Assembly (NCBI GenBank): GCA_963691655.1
Contig: OY829329.1
Location: forward strand, 59,905,408 to 59,969,407
Reading direction: 5' to 3'
Origin: Toxonevra muliebris
Lineage: Eukaryota; Arthropoda; Insecta; Diptera; Pallopteridae
Length of the DNA: 64,000 nucleotides
Every line of letters starts with the position of its first letter. Positions within the stretch are counted from its first letter, which is position 1. Shown here one piece after another: positions 1 to 14,300 of the stretch. The position numbers and the translations under genes were made by a program. The notes beneath the pieces are model-generated. The model was not told the origin of the DNA and did no database searches. It was given only the letters and a program-made list of their open reading frames with translations.

Positions 1-932
1 AATAAAATAACAATAAAATACAAATTCACGCTCAACTAAAATATCTAACTGTTACTGGCAAATTTTAATTGAATATCATTCACAATGGTAGCGGAAAGTA
101 AGTACGGGTTAGCATTGCCAGACCGATTTTTTTTTAATGGAAAGGGAAGTTATTAGCAGAGCATATTTTGAATGAAATTATAAATAGAGCCACCGATCAA
201 TGTTGGAAAATGTGGGTATTTTATACTTTTTTCAGTTCTTTTGGCTTTTAAAAATATGCTTCCTTTTTGAAATTTACAATTACAATTACTTGGTATAATC
301 ATGACGAAGTAAGTATCAGCCCTATGTTCAGAGTGAACAATTTTTCTAAATATATATTATTATTATTGTATAGTATATTATATTATAATATGTACTATAG
401 CTTAGATTAATAAAGGACATATATATATATACCTATAATATATATATATTAGCAGATATTGTCATATGCATACTTTTTATTTGAATGAACACATTTTTCT
501 GTATATGACAGTTTTTGTTTTTTGTAATTTTTGAGAAAAGTACCTTTTCGGGAGAAAATACCTTTTTTTACACAATACGATACCATTTTACCAAAGGGCT
601 ATTACTCAGACCTGCTGCCGATATTATTAACATGAAATAATTAGAAATTATTATTTGAATTCGGTTTTTTGTGCACTTCTTTTCTTTTTTCTTCTATTTT
701 ACACTTTAGTACGTCCACGAACCAATTTTGGTTCATGCATTGACAACGTAACAGACGTTATCTCAACAGCTGTCAACGTAAATGTTTTTTATTTTGACAT
801 TTTCTTTTGTTCCTACGTTCTTGTTCATTCATTGACCACGAAAAATTGTGCATAATTTTTCTTTCGCGAAATTTTTGCGATTATTTTCGAATTAAATTAT
901 TAGTGAAATAGTTTATTAAATTGTCAGCAAAA
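1..932. other. RFeSP 5' flank, no other gene seen
   Basis: This is AT-rich DNA with an AT dinucleotide run around 418-450. No upstream coding exon is recognisable. The RFeSP transcription start probably lies in the last few hundred bases (about 640-930), but I see no clear TATA box. The open frame at 655-855 has no recognisable domain. Confidence 0.5.
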
Positions 933-2193
933 ATGATGAACGCAGTTACGCGTGCCTGTCTGCGTGCCAGCACAAATGGCTTGAAACCCGTTGCCGCTGC
1001 CTCAGCAGGTAAGCTGATGATAACAGTTCAGGAAAGGAAAACCTCAAATTCTACTTTGAACTAGAAACACAGCGAAACCTTGTGATGGTTGGGAGTTGAA
1101 GCTTGTATTTAATTGAAATTTAGTGTATTTGCTATAGTTTTCCTAATATTGCATATTGTTTCTAAAGAGATTTTCCATTGAAAACTTAGTTTTTTCCGAT
1201 GTTCATTATGTAATTTTGTTTGAGGTTATGTTATAGCAGCCAGTGTCAATCTAGTGAAAAAAATCATTAGGAAAAGGAGCAATAAAAGTTCCATAATATT
1301 AGAAAGAGTAAGTGTTGTGGAAAATCAAAATATTGTGGTTCATTGATTGGCTCTATAGAGTGGTATAAAAATTTACTGGCTAATTGTAGTGGAGAAAGGT
1401 GTCACTCTTTGCTTAGTAAAAAAAAGTAAAGATTAATTAGAATTATATCTAGGATTGAATTTACATTTAAATTTTGTTCACATTGTTTATATTCCTCTTT
1501 TTCTCTGTCTCTCCTCAGGTACTCAACAACAAGTACGTGCTGGTCACACTGACCTCCAAGTGCCCGATTTCTCACCCTATCGTCGCGATTCAGTACAAAG
1601 TAGCAATCGTAAAAATGATTCTAATGAAAGCCGTAAAGCTTTCTCCTACATGCTGGTGGGTGCAGGTGCTGTTGGTAGCGCCTACGCTGCTAAAGGTTTA
1701 GTTACCGCTTTTATTAGCTCAATGAGTGCTACCGCTGATGTTTTGGCCATGGCTAAGATTGAAATAAAATTGGGTGAAATTCCTGAAGGCAAGTCAGTTA
1801 CTTTCAAATGGCGTGGTAAGCCATTGTTCATTCGTCATCGTACCGCTAGCGAAATTCAAACGGAACAAGGTGTGGCAGTATCTTCATTGCGTGACCCTCA
1901 AGCTGATGATGTGTGTATCCCAAATATCAATTTAAAATTAAACTAATTATATATTTACAATTCTGTGCTTGTAGCAACGCGTCCAAAAACCCGAGTGGTT
2001 GGTTGTCATCGGGGTATGCACACATTTAGGTTGCGTACCTATCGCCAATGCTGGTGATTTTGGTGGTTATTATTGCCCTTGCCATGGCTCTCACTACGAT
2101 GCATCTGGTCGTATTCGTAAAGGTCCAGCTCCATTGAATTTGGAAGTACCCGCACATATATTCCCCGATGAGGGTACCTTGATCGTTGGTTAA
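933..2193 (+). CDS. RFeSP: Rieske iron-sulfur subunit of cytochrome bc1 complex (3 exons)
   Basis: The product carries electrons from ubiquinol to cytochrome c1 in complex III of the mitochondrial inner membrane. Exons are 933-1008, 1519-1910 and 1975-2193. All introns are GT-AG, and the phases join into a 228-residue protein, close to the usual insect length of about 230. The N-terminus (from [13 protein letters not shown]) is rich in Arg, Ala and Ser and free of acids, as in a mitochondrial presequence. A single hydrophobic segment ([20 protein letters not shown] and onward, roughly residues 60-95) is the membrane anchor. The third exon carries the 2Fe-2S site: CTHLGC at about 171-176 and CPCHGSH at about 190-196, giving Cys171, His173, Cys190 and His193 as ligands and Cys176/Cys192 as the disulfide pair. 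The start is the first of two adjacent ATGs, and the second would serve equally well. All key residues are intact. The exon 2 frame appears to run on into intron 2, but the GTGTGT donor after DPQADD restores the family sequence at QRVQKPEW. The identification is firm; the symbol follows the fly name. Confidence 0.96.
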
Positions 2194-2425
2194 GCGTGGG
2201 TTAAAATCATATTCTATATAATATAGTAGCAAAGTAAAAGAAAAAAGTGAAATAATAATTATGTTATCAATTGTAATTTAAAATCTAAAGTGAGAAAAAG
2301 AAAAAGTAATAACAAATGAAAAGAAACGTGAAACCAGATTTTATGTGTGTGTGAAGATACTTGAAGTAGAGCAGCAGAGTATGGTTAAGTTAAAATATGT
2401 ACAGCATACACGCAAATAACAAACA

Positions 2426-2431
2426 AATAAA
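2426..2431 (+). promoter_or_regulatory. Candidate poly(A) signal of RFeSP
   Basis: An AATAAA lies about 230 bases after the RFeSP stop in AT-rich DNA and is followed by T-rich sequence. It is the first canonical signal after the stop that I noticed. Another AATAAA near 2562 could be used instead. Confidence 0.55.
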
Positions 2432-2866
2432 AACTAATTTAATTTTATTTTATTCTTAATAGACAAATCAATACCCTCTAACAATTATTGCTTTGTTTGT
2501 TGTTGTGTTGTTTGTATTAACGAAACGACGCTGTTTTTGCAGTTGATTGTTGTAGCATGCATAAATAAACGAAATTGAAAACAAATCAAAATAATGCGTT
2601 TAAGTCAGGATAAACTGACTTTTTAATATTCCATTTAAATGACATTTAATCCTCGCATTTCTACACAAAATTTAGTTGTTTCTTTTGCCTTAACTTGGTT
2701 TTAAATGGAACTAACAACATTTGACAAAACACTGATGCATTTGTAATTCTTATTATATTATTAACAGTAAATTGTGCTGAAGTAGCTACTACGCTAGATT
2801 CTTCTATGTTTACAAACCCGAGAAAGAAACGAATGCCATCTTTATGTATAACTTCAGACGCCCTTA

Positions 2867-2903
2867 GATATAGTTCCTGCCATCGTACGGCAGGAACTAT
2901 ATC
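2867..2903. repeat. Perfect 15-bp hairpin
   Basis: The arm GATATAGTTCCTGCC (2867-2881) is followed by a 7-base spacer and its exact reverse complement (2889-2903). It lies between RFeSP and the hydrolase gene, inside overlapping open frames on both strands (2661-2945 minus, 2806-3114 plus) that I do not recognise. It may be the core of a small palindromic repeat. Confidence 0.7.
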
Positions 2904-3189
2904 AAAGCCGATCCATAAATTAGAGACCTCGAAATCAAGCAGCAAAGTGCTGGATATACTTTCATTTAGGCGAGCTATTGATGGTCACAACCCTTCCGGT
3001 AAAACTCTTAGGACACAAGTAAGAAAACTTCGGAATACGGAATGTATGCCTGTAAGTACTATGTTGGGAAGTGAGAAGAATGAATATCAAAAGGGTTGGA
3101 CACTTATTACTTAAGGCAATCACCTGTGAGTTGATAACCTTAAAATTGCAAAGAGCTGTGTTGATTAGGAAAGGAATATATAAGCACTA

Positions 3190-3975
3190 GCTAACCCGGC
3201 AGACGTTGTTCTGCCCTTTCTACGAAGAAGCGGGAAAATTGAAGTTTTTTGAATGAAGAAGATTGACGAGGATGTACATTGAATTTGGTAAAAATTCTAG
3301 ATTTAAAAATGAGGCATCGAAATTGGCATTGTTAAAAGTATTTAATTTGCAGAAGAATATCAAAGACCGTTCTAAGAGTTACATTTAATCCCAAAAACTA
3401 TTTAAAAATATGGACTCATTTGCTATTTACTATAAAAATAGAATATATTATAGAATTTGCTACAGTGCCACCTTTCGGATTTTGACATAGCTAGGAAGGT
3501 TCTCGAAATATTTCATAAAAAATTAGTAGCAATAATAGTAAAAAAAGGAATGGGCAAAGTAATAGAATAAATAGAAAAAAAATAGTATTACAATTTATTG
3601 TAAAAAAGTGATAGAAATGGTAATAAAACATATTACTAAAAAATAGTGAAAAGGGGTGGGAAATAGTAGTAGAAATAATAAAAAATAGTAGTAGAAAAAT
3701 CCGTGAAAAAGTAGTAGAAGTATTAGTAGATAAAGAAGTAAAAAAGTAGTCGAAAATAATAATAAAATTTTGAAAAAATGTTGAGATATACCCAAAAAAC
3801 TATTAGGATTGTATGGGAGGTGCCACGCCCACTTTACTAAAAGCCATTATGAATAGCTATGAACCATCCTCCTCCCTAAGAAAATATATTCTTGAAATAT
3901 GGCTTCAATCGGTCCAGTTGTCACTATGACATACACACAAAACTCTACGATTATATATATAAAGATTAAAGGTTT
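3190..3975. repeat. Possible dispersed repeat, approximate ends
   Basis: The stretch opens with CTAACCCGGCAGACGTTG. It ends with a phrase that includes AATCGGTCCAG and a short run of TATATATATAAAGAT. This kind of opening and ending is common in insect dispersed repeats, including 3' ends of some non-LTR elements. No terminal repeats or target duplication were found, and there is no coding capacity. The middle is a purine-rich, AGTAGTAGAAA-like low-complexity stretch (3520-3790). Confidence 0.35.
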
Positions 3976-5384
3976 TAAGAACGCTCGGGTTATGGGTAGA
4001 ACTAATCGATCTACATCGCCAACAACCGTTCAACTCACCTAATATCGATTGGTATCAGTACAATTTTAGTGATTCAGTTGTGTAGTTAAATAATTGCAAT
4101 TTAATATATAAAGAACATTCTTATACGCTGTGCATATGTATAAAGTTTAAAATTCAGTTGGTTCATACGTATGTACATATGTAAGATCAGTTTATATAAA
4201 TAATAATGAAAAATTATGTCGGCGGTAACAACTTACAATTTTGCAAAAAAGTTGTAGGATCAAAATTTTAACCTATTATTGACCCTACTTTTCGCGAAAA
4301 AAGAGAAAATAAACGTAAAGCAAAATATCGTTATTCAAATTGGAATATCTGTAGACAATTTCAAAGTGACTTCTGTTTATTCTTATCTATATTCTAATTT
4401 TTATGTGACTGCTCCTTTTAAAAATAGAGGATATTTTTATATTAGTTTTTGAAATATAGCTTTTGATTTTAAACCAGAAAAGATTTAGAAATCGTTGAGT
4501 TTGATAGCCACTAGAAATTCATCAATAAAAAGAGTTGGCAACTCTTCCAATTGGTATTACTTCGAAAATATTCGTAGTTCGAAACGAAGAAAAAGTAACG
4601 AATGTCAAAAGAAAGCAAACCGCAGTCAATTGACAGTTTCGTAGGTTTGGTGGAAGTGAATGGAAGTGTATGGTGTATAGTGTATAGTGTATAATGTTTA
4701 TCGCGTAGCAAATTGCAAGAAAAAGAACATTAAAGAACATTTAAACCATTTTTCATTCAGTAAAAAACTAACATAAAAGTTAAAAATAAATAAATGGTGA
4801 AAACGAAAACAAACCAGAAAATTGTTTAGTTGAAGGAAGTCACAGCTAGAAAGTTCAAAAGCTAAAAAAAAAACATAAAATTCAATCATTGAATTAAAAA
4901 CAGCAAAAAAAGTCACAAAAATAAAAGAAATAAAAAAATTTACTGTTGAAATTAAGCGAACATTTTTGTTTTTTTGAATACTCATTGAATTAAAATTGCA
5001 TTATCGCGTAGTAACTTAAAACAGTGTTTTCAAAAAGTGGAGCCGCCTCTCAAAAGTTGCGAGGAAAGTGTGGCACCACCCCTATCATTGCTGTTCACCG
5101 CTTCTGTAATCACCTAGAAAATAGAACAACCAATTTATTTCCATCATTCCAAATGTTTTGTTGTTTTGAAAAAAAAAAACAGCAAACAAAAAGTTATCAA
5201 GTTTAATACACAAATTTTGCATTGATTTGAATTGTGTATGAGCCTAGTTGAAGAATATTTTCAGCAATTTTCTCTCTACCTTTCAAATAATCTATTGCAT
5301 TCAAAAGAAAATTTCGCACAAATATTTACCGATTTTTATATATCCTCATTCGATAACTTGCATTTGCTTAAAGTAATCACCACG
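3976..5384 (+). promoter_or_regulatory. 5' flank and leader of the ABHD2-like gene
   Basis: No upstream coding exon is visible. A TCATTCAGT initiator-like sequence lies near 4752, and a short GTATAGT tandem lies at 4668-4697. An ATG at 5238 is in frame with the chosen start at 5385 and would add 49 residues that do not look like the family N-terminus. The transcription start is not resolved. Confidence 0.35.
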
Positions 5385-8300
5385 ATGTCCACAGCTTTTC
5401 TCACCGCTATTGCGGTCATTATGTGCATACTATTTCGTATATTGAACGTGAATAGTCAACCGTTGAAGCCGAGCGTTTGGTGTTTGGATCAACATTTTCT
5501 CAATTGCATTTATAAAATTGCACCGGTGCTAATGGAACCGTAAGTACTTTTGATAAGTAGTCTTATTAAATTGTATATTGAATATCAAATTTTCGTTATA
5601 GCTGAGGAGGTGGTACATATATCAATAGCTCATTCATTCATTCGCTCATAATTTGATTTCATTCATGCATCCTCATTTCATTCTTCTCAAAAAAATAAGC
5701 AGGCATAAAACAGGTCTACGAAATTTTGGGTGTGTCAGACCGTAGTATTAAAGGCGTCATTACCCGAGAAATTGCTGAGTCTGATTGCGGATATGTCCTC
5801 AAAATTGTTCAATCACATCCGGATTTTGAGATATCCTAAAACTATAAAACTGTTAATTTTATCATAATTTGTACGTCCAGTTTCGAATTCCAAGTAAAGT
5901 ATGAGTAATGGCTACTCTGAGTCTTGGGTCTGATAAACTAAAGCTTGTGGAATATATTAGTCTTGCTCGGCTTCGTAAGGCAACATCTAGTTTACATTAC
6001 TTCTATTTCAGCCTACTGTCTTCAATACGGAGCCTTAAACAACTGACTCTGTGTTACTGAGTTGTGAAAATTCAACTCTAAGCGAGACTCATCCAATATA
6101 ATATATCTGTATAAAAAATTGACTAAGTCCTCTTCAATCCAGATCTAATCCCGACTTCTCAAATGCTACAAGTTCATGACTTGGAATTTCATTTTATTTG
6201 AGTCCTTAAAAAAACTGACTTCGCCTTCCTTAAATTCTCTAGGAATTCAGACCCAATTCTGTCCCTAACACTAAATTGCTTTTAATCCATGACTTGTACT
6301 GCAACGCCTTAATTGCTTTATTTCTTCCTACTTCTTCACTCAATTGTTCTAAATCTATGACTGACACCATCGAGTGTGTTAATATTATTGAAACGACTAC
6401 TTTTTTGAACGTGTAGATTCGATTGCTGTAACACTAAATTTTACTGAATGATTTCATATACACTCGCGCTAAAAAAAAGCCGATTTGTAGGTTTCATAAA
6501 ATATTTGTATTCTTTTATTTATTATTAAACCAATTTCTTTTTTTTTTGTTAAGGTTTATTAAAATTATGTTTTTAAAATCTTTTCTTTATATTTTTAAAA
6601 AGTTTAAACAAAAAATGACTGTACTTAAAGCATGTATTCCATTCAAGAACAATATACGCTACTAAAAAACTTATATGTTAACCCTTAAATACCCACTGGT
6701 CACTGCAGCGACCAACCACTTTAGCAGCTGCCTGTGCAGCCATTTTACGTTCGCCATTTAAAATAAATATCTTATTTTACTGACAAGCGATTTCTTTATC
6801 AATACGTACAAATAAGAATGCAAAAATGACAACTGTAGCATAGTTACAGTTATTTTTAACTCGGAAAGCACGTTTGGCAAAAATTTTGAACCACATACAG
6901 AAAATAAGGTTTTTTTTTCGAATTTTTTGTACAACAAATATATTGCCGGGTTAAAAAATTTGTTTCAAACGGTATGGGATAACACTAAATAATTGTTTTT
7001 AAAAATGATTGCTCATGTATTTTAACTTATTCTCCAGATAATCCACAAAAGATACTACTGTGACCAACCATGTAAATCGAAATTACGGCACTTTAAACTA
7101 ATTTATTTGAAAACTCGTAGAACAAACGTTGCTCGGAATCCCAAATACTACCACTAAGTATGTTTTTAATTTAAATCAGACGTATTGGGCGTTTAAAGGT
7201 TAAAGTAAAATTCACAAATTTGATAATAAAAAAAAAGTTTGTAATGAGTGAAAATTATGTTATGTTACTTATTTTGTAAACAAAGGAAAGGCTTTTAGTG
7301 ACGAGTATACCCCCTTTTGTCTTGGTGGCACTTCCTACCCGAAAAGACATGTACAAATCACAAAAATTGTTTTTATTGAATCTTTGAAAATCACGTTGTA
7401 TCAAGTGGATACAATGGCTTCCATCAGTTTGGGAATAATTAAGGGCTTATTTTGACGAATTTTCCGTTTAATAATTGCCCAAACATTTTCAATTGGATTC
7501 ATGTCTGGGCTGTTTCCGGGCCATGGTTACGACTGTATCCCCAAAACTTTTATATATTCCGCTACCTATGAAAAGAAAATAAGTAATAACACAAAATTTG
7601 TAAAAATAATTTCTAAAAAATTTGTTTCATTCAACTGGAGTAATTGCCGATTTGAATGATGACGAGGTGCAGAATCGTCTTGAAATATTACTTTGAATTT
7701 GTGCTCGAATAATATATTCATAAAAGGTATTACGCCTCTGTTTATTATGTCTATGTAGACTGAAGAATTCACAGAACCTTCCAGAACAATAATTTCCCCA
7801 ATATCACAGCTGGTAATTGCATCCCAGACCATAATGTGTGGTCTGTGCTTTACAGTACTTTGGGTGCATTCATCACTATATCTTTCGTTTGGTCTGCGGC
7901 GTACCGTGACTCCTGAATCTGGACCAACAAGATTTATTTTACTTTCGTCAGAGAATATGACTTGAGCCCAATCATTAGACGACCAATTTCTTCTTTCCCT
8001 GCATCAATTTAAACGATTTAAACGCATCTTTGCTGTTAACAGTAGCTTTTTCGCAGTGGCTCTTCGTGCATCCAGATCATTTCCTTTTATTTTATTTCTT
8101 AACTTATTTACTTTATGCATCTTTCTCAACTCTGATGGGATTTCTGGTGAAGTTTTTTTTTTTAGATTTTTTAAACTTATACCCGTTATACCTCTGTCCT
8201 CATGTCCATTTGTTTTTCTTGGACGTCCACTGTCAGATATATATCCAATATTTACAATTTTGCTGTTATGTTAATGCCATAACCTTCAAATATTTTAAAA

Positions 8301-11300
8301 CCGAACTGTACTCATCGCTATAAAACTCACATGAAAATCAGAAATTGAGTTACGCAGTCTGAAAATCAACAAACAAACTCGAAAAATAGCGGTAAATAGT
8401 AGTAAATGAAAATCAACGAAAAAATTTAATCTAGATTTAATTTTCATAGTCTCCTAAAAAACTATCATGAACTGATCGAATGGGGACCGTTCAGAATCAT
8501 TTTCTCACAAACACACACACTCTCCCATGTACTAGACTTTCAAATAACGAACTGTTATGCAGACTAGCTACAATGGGAAAAAAACAACAACATAAGTGTA
8601 TAGAACGGTAGTGGTAGTTTCTTTCAATATCTCTATTCAGTGAAGATATTTGGAATCAAATCCGTAATTCTGGGTTATGATTTCAAATATTAGAAGCTTA
8701 TATAGGATATTGAAAGATTAAGAACTATCACTAAGCATCACTGATGAGGAATTGTGGCGGATTCCGAAACGGCCGTCTGATTTGCCCGTCTCTATATACA
8801 TTGTTGTTGTGATGACTACATTTGTTCATTAACCTGTTTATATATAACTTCAAATGAAAAAATTTTAGGTCGGCTTTTTTTTTGAGCGCGAGTGTAGATT
8901 CATTTTTATTTGTTGAGCAAATTACGCCGACTATAACTCATTAATCAATAAGTGTAAGTAAGAAGATAGTTGAAACTTACAAACAAAAAATATAAAAAGA
9001 AAGCACCGGAAACAATTAATGCCAGACATCAATTTAATTTAGTTATTGAAAACAAATCGAAGCCTATGAATTGAATCGAAATTTGATTGAAATCGAGGCA
9101 GTACCATATGATACACAAATATAAAATACTACGAGGAAAAAAACAATACAGCAAATACCTGATAGCAAACTTACAGCCAGACAAAAATTAAACACTTGTG
9201 CAAATAATGTGTATATTTGTTACCTACAGTGTGAGTCAGATTTTTTGTTTGGATATCTGACACATATTTTTGCAACACATGTTCCTGTAAATTTTTTTTT
9301 TCAATTTATTATTTATTGAAAAAAGTTTAATTAGCACTTGAAAATAACTATAGAAAACGTTACAACAAACTACTAGACTTTAAGAAAAAAGTAAACAAAA
9401 AATTCATAGCCTTTCAAAAAGAAAGTACCTAAATCGCAACTAATTTGCAAACAAAAAGTTCTTCAACAAATTTGCAGAATAAAAAGAAATAAGAAAAAAA
9501 TATTTACAAGCGATGACATTGTGCTCAATGAAAAAATCTGCTATAGCACAATTTTATTGATATAATATAAATAAGTATGTATATTTTAAGACTTCCTCAA
9601 TTGCAGAGAAACCCCATTATAAATAATAGTTTGTAGCCAAACAAGGTTTTTTCTTTTTTTTTTAAAGACTTTATATACTCAATCAATTCGGTACTTAAAT
9701 AATCCACTTGAATTGATTAAAATCTTGTACAATGTTGTTGAAAAGCAAAATAAGATTAGCTGCGATAAGAAATAATATTTTTCTCATAATAAATAAATTT
9801 ATAAAATCAATTTTCCTTTAATCATCAAAGTACAAACAATTTGAGTCTTCGAAGCATACTGCTGTATATGTACACTGAAGTAGCTTAGAATATGATCTAG
9901 AAGCATAAAAAATTCTAACTGCATTTAACGTATTATATAATAAATATCAGCATACACTTTTATAAACGAATAGATACAGAAGCGTGTCAATCCACATTAT
10001 CTTTTGTTAGTTAACTATTATTTGTATTTTTCATTTATAAATTGAATTTAAGTACTTAATTAACTTATTTTGAAATAAAATTTCTCCAGATGTGTTTATA
10101 GTATGCAGTTATTACCTACAAATTACTTCATAATATTATGTAATTTTTATAAACTGATAGAATTACTTAATTTAATCAAAATGTGTGCTGTTTGCTTATG
10201 CATTTCTGTTTACACTTAATTCATACAGAAATCTATTAAGCAATTAAGCCGCTATATCATCAGCTGCAAATACATTAAAAATTAATGAATCATTTCAATT
10301 CACACAAACGAAATTTAATAATATACATTCTTAGGCGTAAGTCTGGCTATATTTGTATCTCAAGAATTTTGCACTTATCACTAATTAATACGGATTTGTT
10401 TTAGTTTCTTTCCTTTATTTATAATGTTTTGATTGTGTAATTCTTAGTTTAGTACTTATCTATATATTAATTTTGAGAAAAGTTTTTATTTACGTACATA
10501 AAACTGTAGGAGTAGTTGTAATGTAAACGGTAAATACTTATTTTATGTTCGTAGTTATTGAAAATAAATATTGTGGATATCACAGAGGCGTTATTTTTTT
10601 CCTAGCTATTATTAGATTTCTTATGTTAGATTGTGTTAGTTCAGAATATGAGTATGAATTTCCCTTCCAACACGTAGAGTTCAGAAAAAACAAACGATAC
10701 CTTTTATGTATTGCTATAAATTATTCAAATTCCGATTTCCGAACCTTGTGAACTAAAACGAAATACGAAAAAAAGGGTTTAGTATTATAGTTATGTAATT
10801 GAAAGGATTTACAGCTACTCACACTCAAAGTGGGACACCACGTATAACTGCGTTAAACATCAAAAATATAAGTCCTTGCTCATATTTAACATTTTTTTCT
10901 TATACACATTATTTTAATATACAATAACCAAAAGAATGACATAACAAATAAAATTTAATTCAATCACAAATAGAAAAATTTCAGTGTTTATATTTGTATT
11001 CCTTTTTATGAAAGCCACACTCAAAATGGAACATCTGAAAGATCGTAGGCGAATTTTGGGAAACGGGGAGTATTTTCGATATTTCGTTGATTTGTTATTG
11101 TTTTCAATCACTGCTTGAAGACGTCGTGACATGCTATTAACTAGTTTTTTTGCAAAAAGAAGGCTCAATATTTTGCCATTCCCCTATAACCGTTTTTTTT
11201 AAGGCAACAATGCTTTTAACGTTCTTTTAGCCACACTTTTCTTCAATTCCGCCCACCAGTGTTCTATGACGGTAAGGTCCGGTAACTGTGGTGGTGTGGC

Positions 11301-14300
11301 AAGCACTTTAGGAGAATTATAAAGCAACCAATTCTTTGCATTCCACGACTTATGTTTAGGATCGTTGTCTTGGTAAAATACAAAAGTGTCTTTTATGCCA
11401 AGCTATTCTGCGCTCTCACAAACATTTTCCTTCAAAATGTGAACATAATATTTTCCGTCTATTATACCTTTTACAAAACGTTTTCAGCCAACGCCTGACG
11501 CAGGCATGCAACCCCATATCGTAAGCGATCCTCCACCATGTTTAACCGGTTTCTTGATTGCCTTCCCCTTAAATTCCTTACGCGGCTTTTTCCCGGCAAA
11601 TCGCTTGCCATCCGTACCGCAAATATTAATTTGAAGAGGAACTTTGGGCAGAAAAAAAATCAGAATGAAAATCTAAAACGTCTACGGTTGACCAAAACGC
11701 GGCATCTTTATTTTCGCGTATTCTTATCTTAGCTGACGATTTACTTCCGATATTGAAGGTTTGCAACGGGCGGCCTTACCGTACAAATCATTGCTCCTTA
11801 AAAGTTGGGGCACAGTCTCCGAGCTTACGTCAAGGTTTTTTATGTCTTTCAATTTATTTTTAAGGTCTACGTCGGATAGTAGCTAATGGTATTCAATTTC
11901 GTTTAAATTGATGCAGGGAAAGAAGAGCATCTCGGTCTGATATTTTATCCAACTTGCTGCATTTCTTTCTTTGTTTTGTTTTCAACACGGCGATTTGCAC
12001 GGTATTTTTTTATGATATTAAACACGGTTGACTTTTCTTTATCAACTATAACATCGATTTCTCTAACCGACATGCCCCTTTTTATAATTATTAATAACAA
12101 TTTGTCGTTCTTTAACTGTAATTTGGCCTTTTGCCGACATAATGTAAAAAAACTAATGTAACTTCATTACCATAACTGGAGGCACTAATAGAAGCTAGAA
12201 AAATTTGAGTATGCGAACTAAAATATCGGGCCTTTGACGAGATTTTATAACTGTCCCATTTTGAGTGAGAGCTGCATGAAAAAGAGTGTAAGTACAAATA
12301 TTTGAGTTTTTTGTTATTGTGCCTGACTTCAACTGAATTTTTTATGTTTTCGGTTTTATTTTTGTTCAGTAAAATAAAGTCTGTAATGAAAATATTTTTA
12401 ATATGAACTATGATTTTTATTTTTGAAGCTCAACCTAATAGTAGAGCATTTGCACCCCGTGTCCCACTTTGAGTGTGAGTAGCTGTATCGCTATGAGCTA
12501 TCAGGCCGAATGTGCCCTCTTCTACACCCTGTTTCATGATCAAAAAACAATGACTTCGTTAGCATGAGTTATGGGAAGAAAGCTGATAGTAGAACATCCT
12601 ACTGGGCTCAAACTCCAAAAATTAAGTTAGTCAAATTTGCTACTTGGGACTTCAACCAAAATCGATTAGTTCAATGTTTAAAGCAAAAATGAAATTAAGC
12701 ATAGAACAAAACAGTGTTTGCCGCCTCTGTAAAAAATGGTGATGAAATATCAAAACATTTTGTACTAAACTGTGATGTATTCAGTTGTAAGGAAAAATTA
12801 TATCTGTGACATAACTGTCCAGATAATTAGAATATCGTATCCAGAAAGCCTCAGCTTAAGTTATTTTGATTCGCTGCTTCAGCAAAAACGGTATAAATGA
12901 GCTCAAAGAAATTTATTTGTTGCAAAACATAATCACTTCTTACTAATCAATTACACTGTGCAACACAATTTCGGATCCAGGGTATGTGATACGATAGCTG
13001 AAAAGTACTTGACCTAACAATAAAAACCCCACATAGGATTTTGCCAAAAAGTCTTAATTGGGCGTTCGGTACAACCCATTGAAGCTGATCAGTTTTTGGT
13101 GCTCATGAATTTACGTCTTCTGCCTTTTTGGGACATAACCATGCATTTCTCGATGTTTCCATCTGAGAATCTATTATAGGAAAAGGTGTAAGGAAAATTT
13201 TTCTCAAACACTACAAAGTCATATCTCTACTTCTAATGGGACTTTTTGTTTTGGCCAAAATAGTAAAGTCCCAAAAACTGGAATTTGGAGTAGAAATCGA
13301 ATGAGGATATGTGAGAAAAAAATGTTTATTTTTGAATATAAACCAGGGTCTCAGAACATGACAAAGCCCTAAAACCATCCATTTCTGCGATAGGTCAAGT
13401 ACTTTACAGCTATCATAATCGTTACGCTTGAACCGAACATGAGCCCATATATTGTTGCACAGTGTTATCACACTCAAATCGATACCGCCATAATGCCATT
13501 CGCACAGAATTGAAAATTTTTTTTTTAGTATCTAAATACTATTTTTAACAACTTAATTTTTCTGTTCTTAACTATGATGCGTTAAAAATCAAGTATATTT
13601 AATTACAATTCCAATAAAATGTTCAAATTTTCAAATGTGAATTTCATCATTTTACCATAACTCATTCATTCTTTCCATCCCTCCATTGTTTTTCCAACTA
13701 CGTACAACGCTCCTCTCTGTCTCATACCAATTAGTAAAGATAGGGTATACAAACAGTTCGCTATAAACATACATACAATTAATAAATAAATAAAATTCCT
13801 TCCTCTACTGCCTCAATCCTCCCTTCCTGAAGTTAATCGTTTTTTTTTTTTTTTTTTCATATAACGCTCGTAATCAGAACTATGGACGGTGTGTGTGCGT
13901 GGCATGGTGTCGAACAAAGTACAACCAAAACATGAACTTTGTACATTCATCATCATTTGAAAACTTTCCATTTGTTTATAAACAAACGAAAGTATGTGCC
14001 AAAAAATTTCAAAAAACGAAATTTGGAAAAAAAGCAAAGACACAAAAAAGATAACCTATTGACAAATGTCTGAAAATATTAAATAATAAATTGTTATTTG
14101 AATAACACAAAAACCTTAATCAAAGCAGATAGTTAACTAGAAATCCTTTATGTTGAAATTCTATAAATTTTTTAAAGCGATATTAGTTGAAAATAATAGT
14201 CTAATCTAGTCTAAAATTTATAAATTTAATTACTTATTCATTTCACATAAAATGTTACGCATATAAAAGATTTAAATTTTATGTATGCAAACCACAAATG

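Noticed and set aside
2806..3114. 102-codon open frame after RFeSP
   Set aside because: No recognisable domain, overlaps an open frame on the other strand, and contains a hairpin; not enough to call a gene.
4511..4985. Several minus-strand open frames rich in Phe, Leu and Ile
   Set aside because: They are a product of A-rich plus-strand DNA and show no domain or splice structure.
5238..5384. Upstream in-frame ATG extending the ABHD2-like protein by 49 residues
   Set aside because: Family members begin directly with the hydrophobic anchor, and the extension has no family resemblance, so it is treated as leader sequence.
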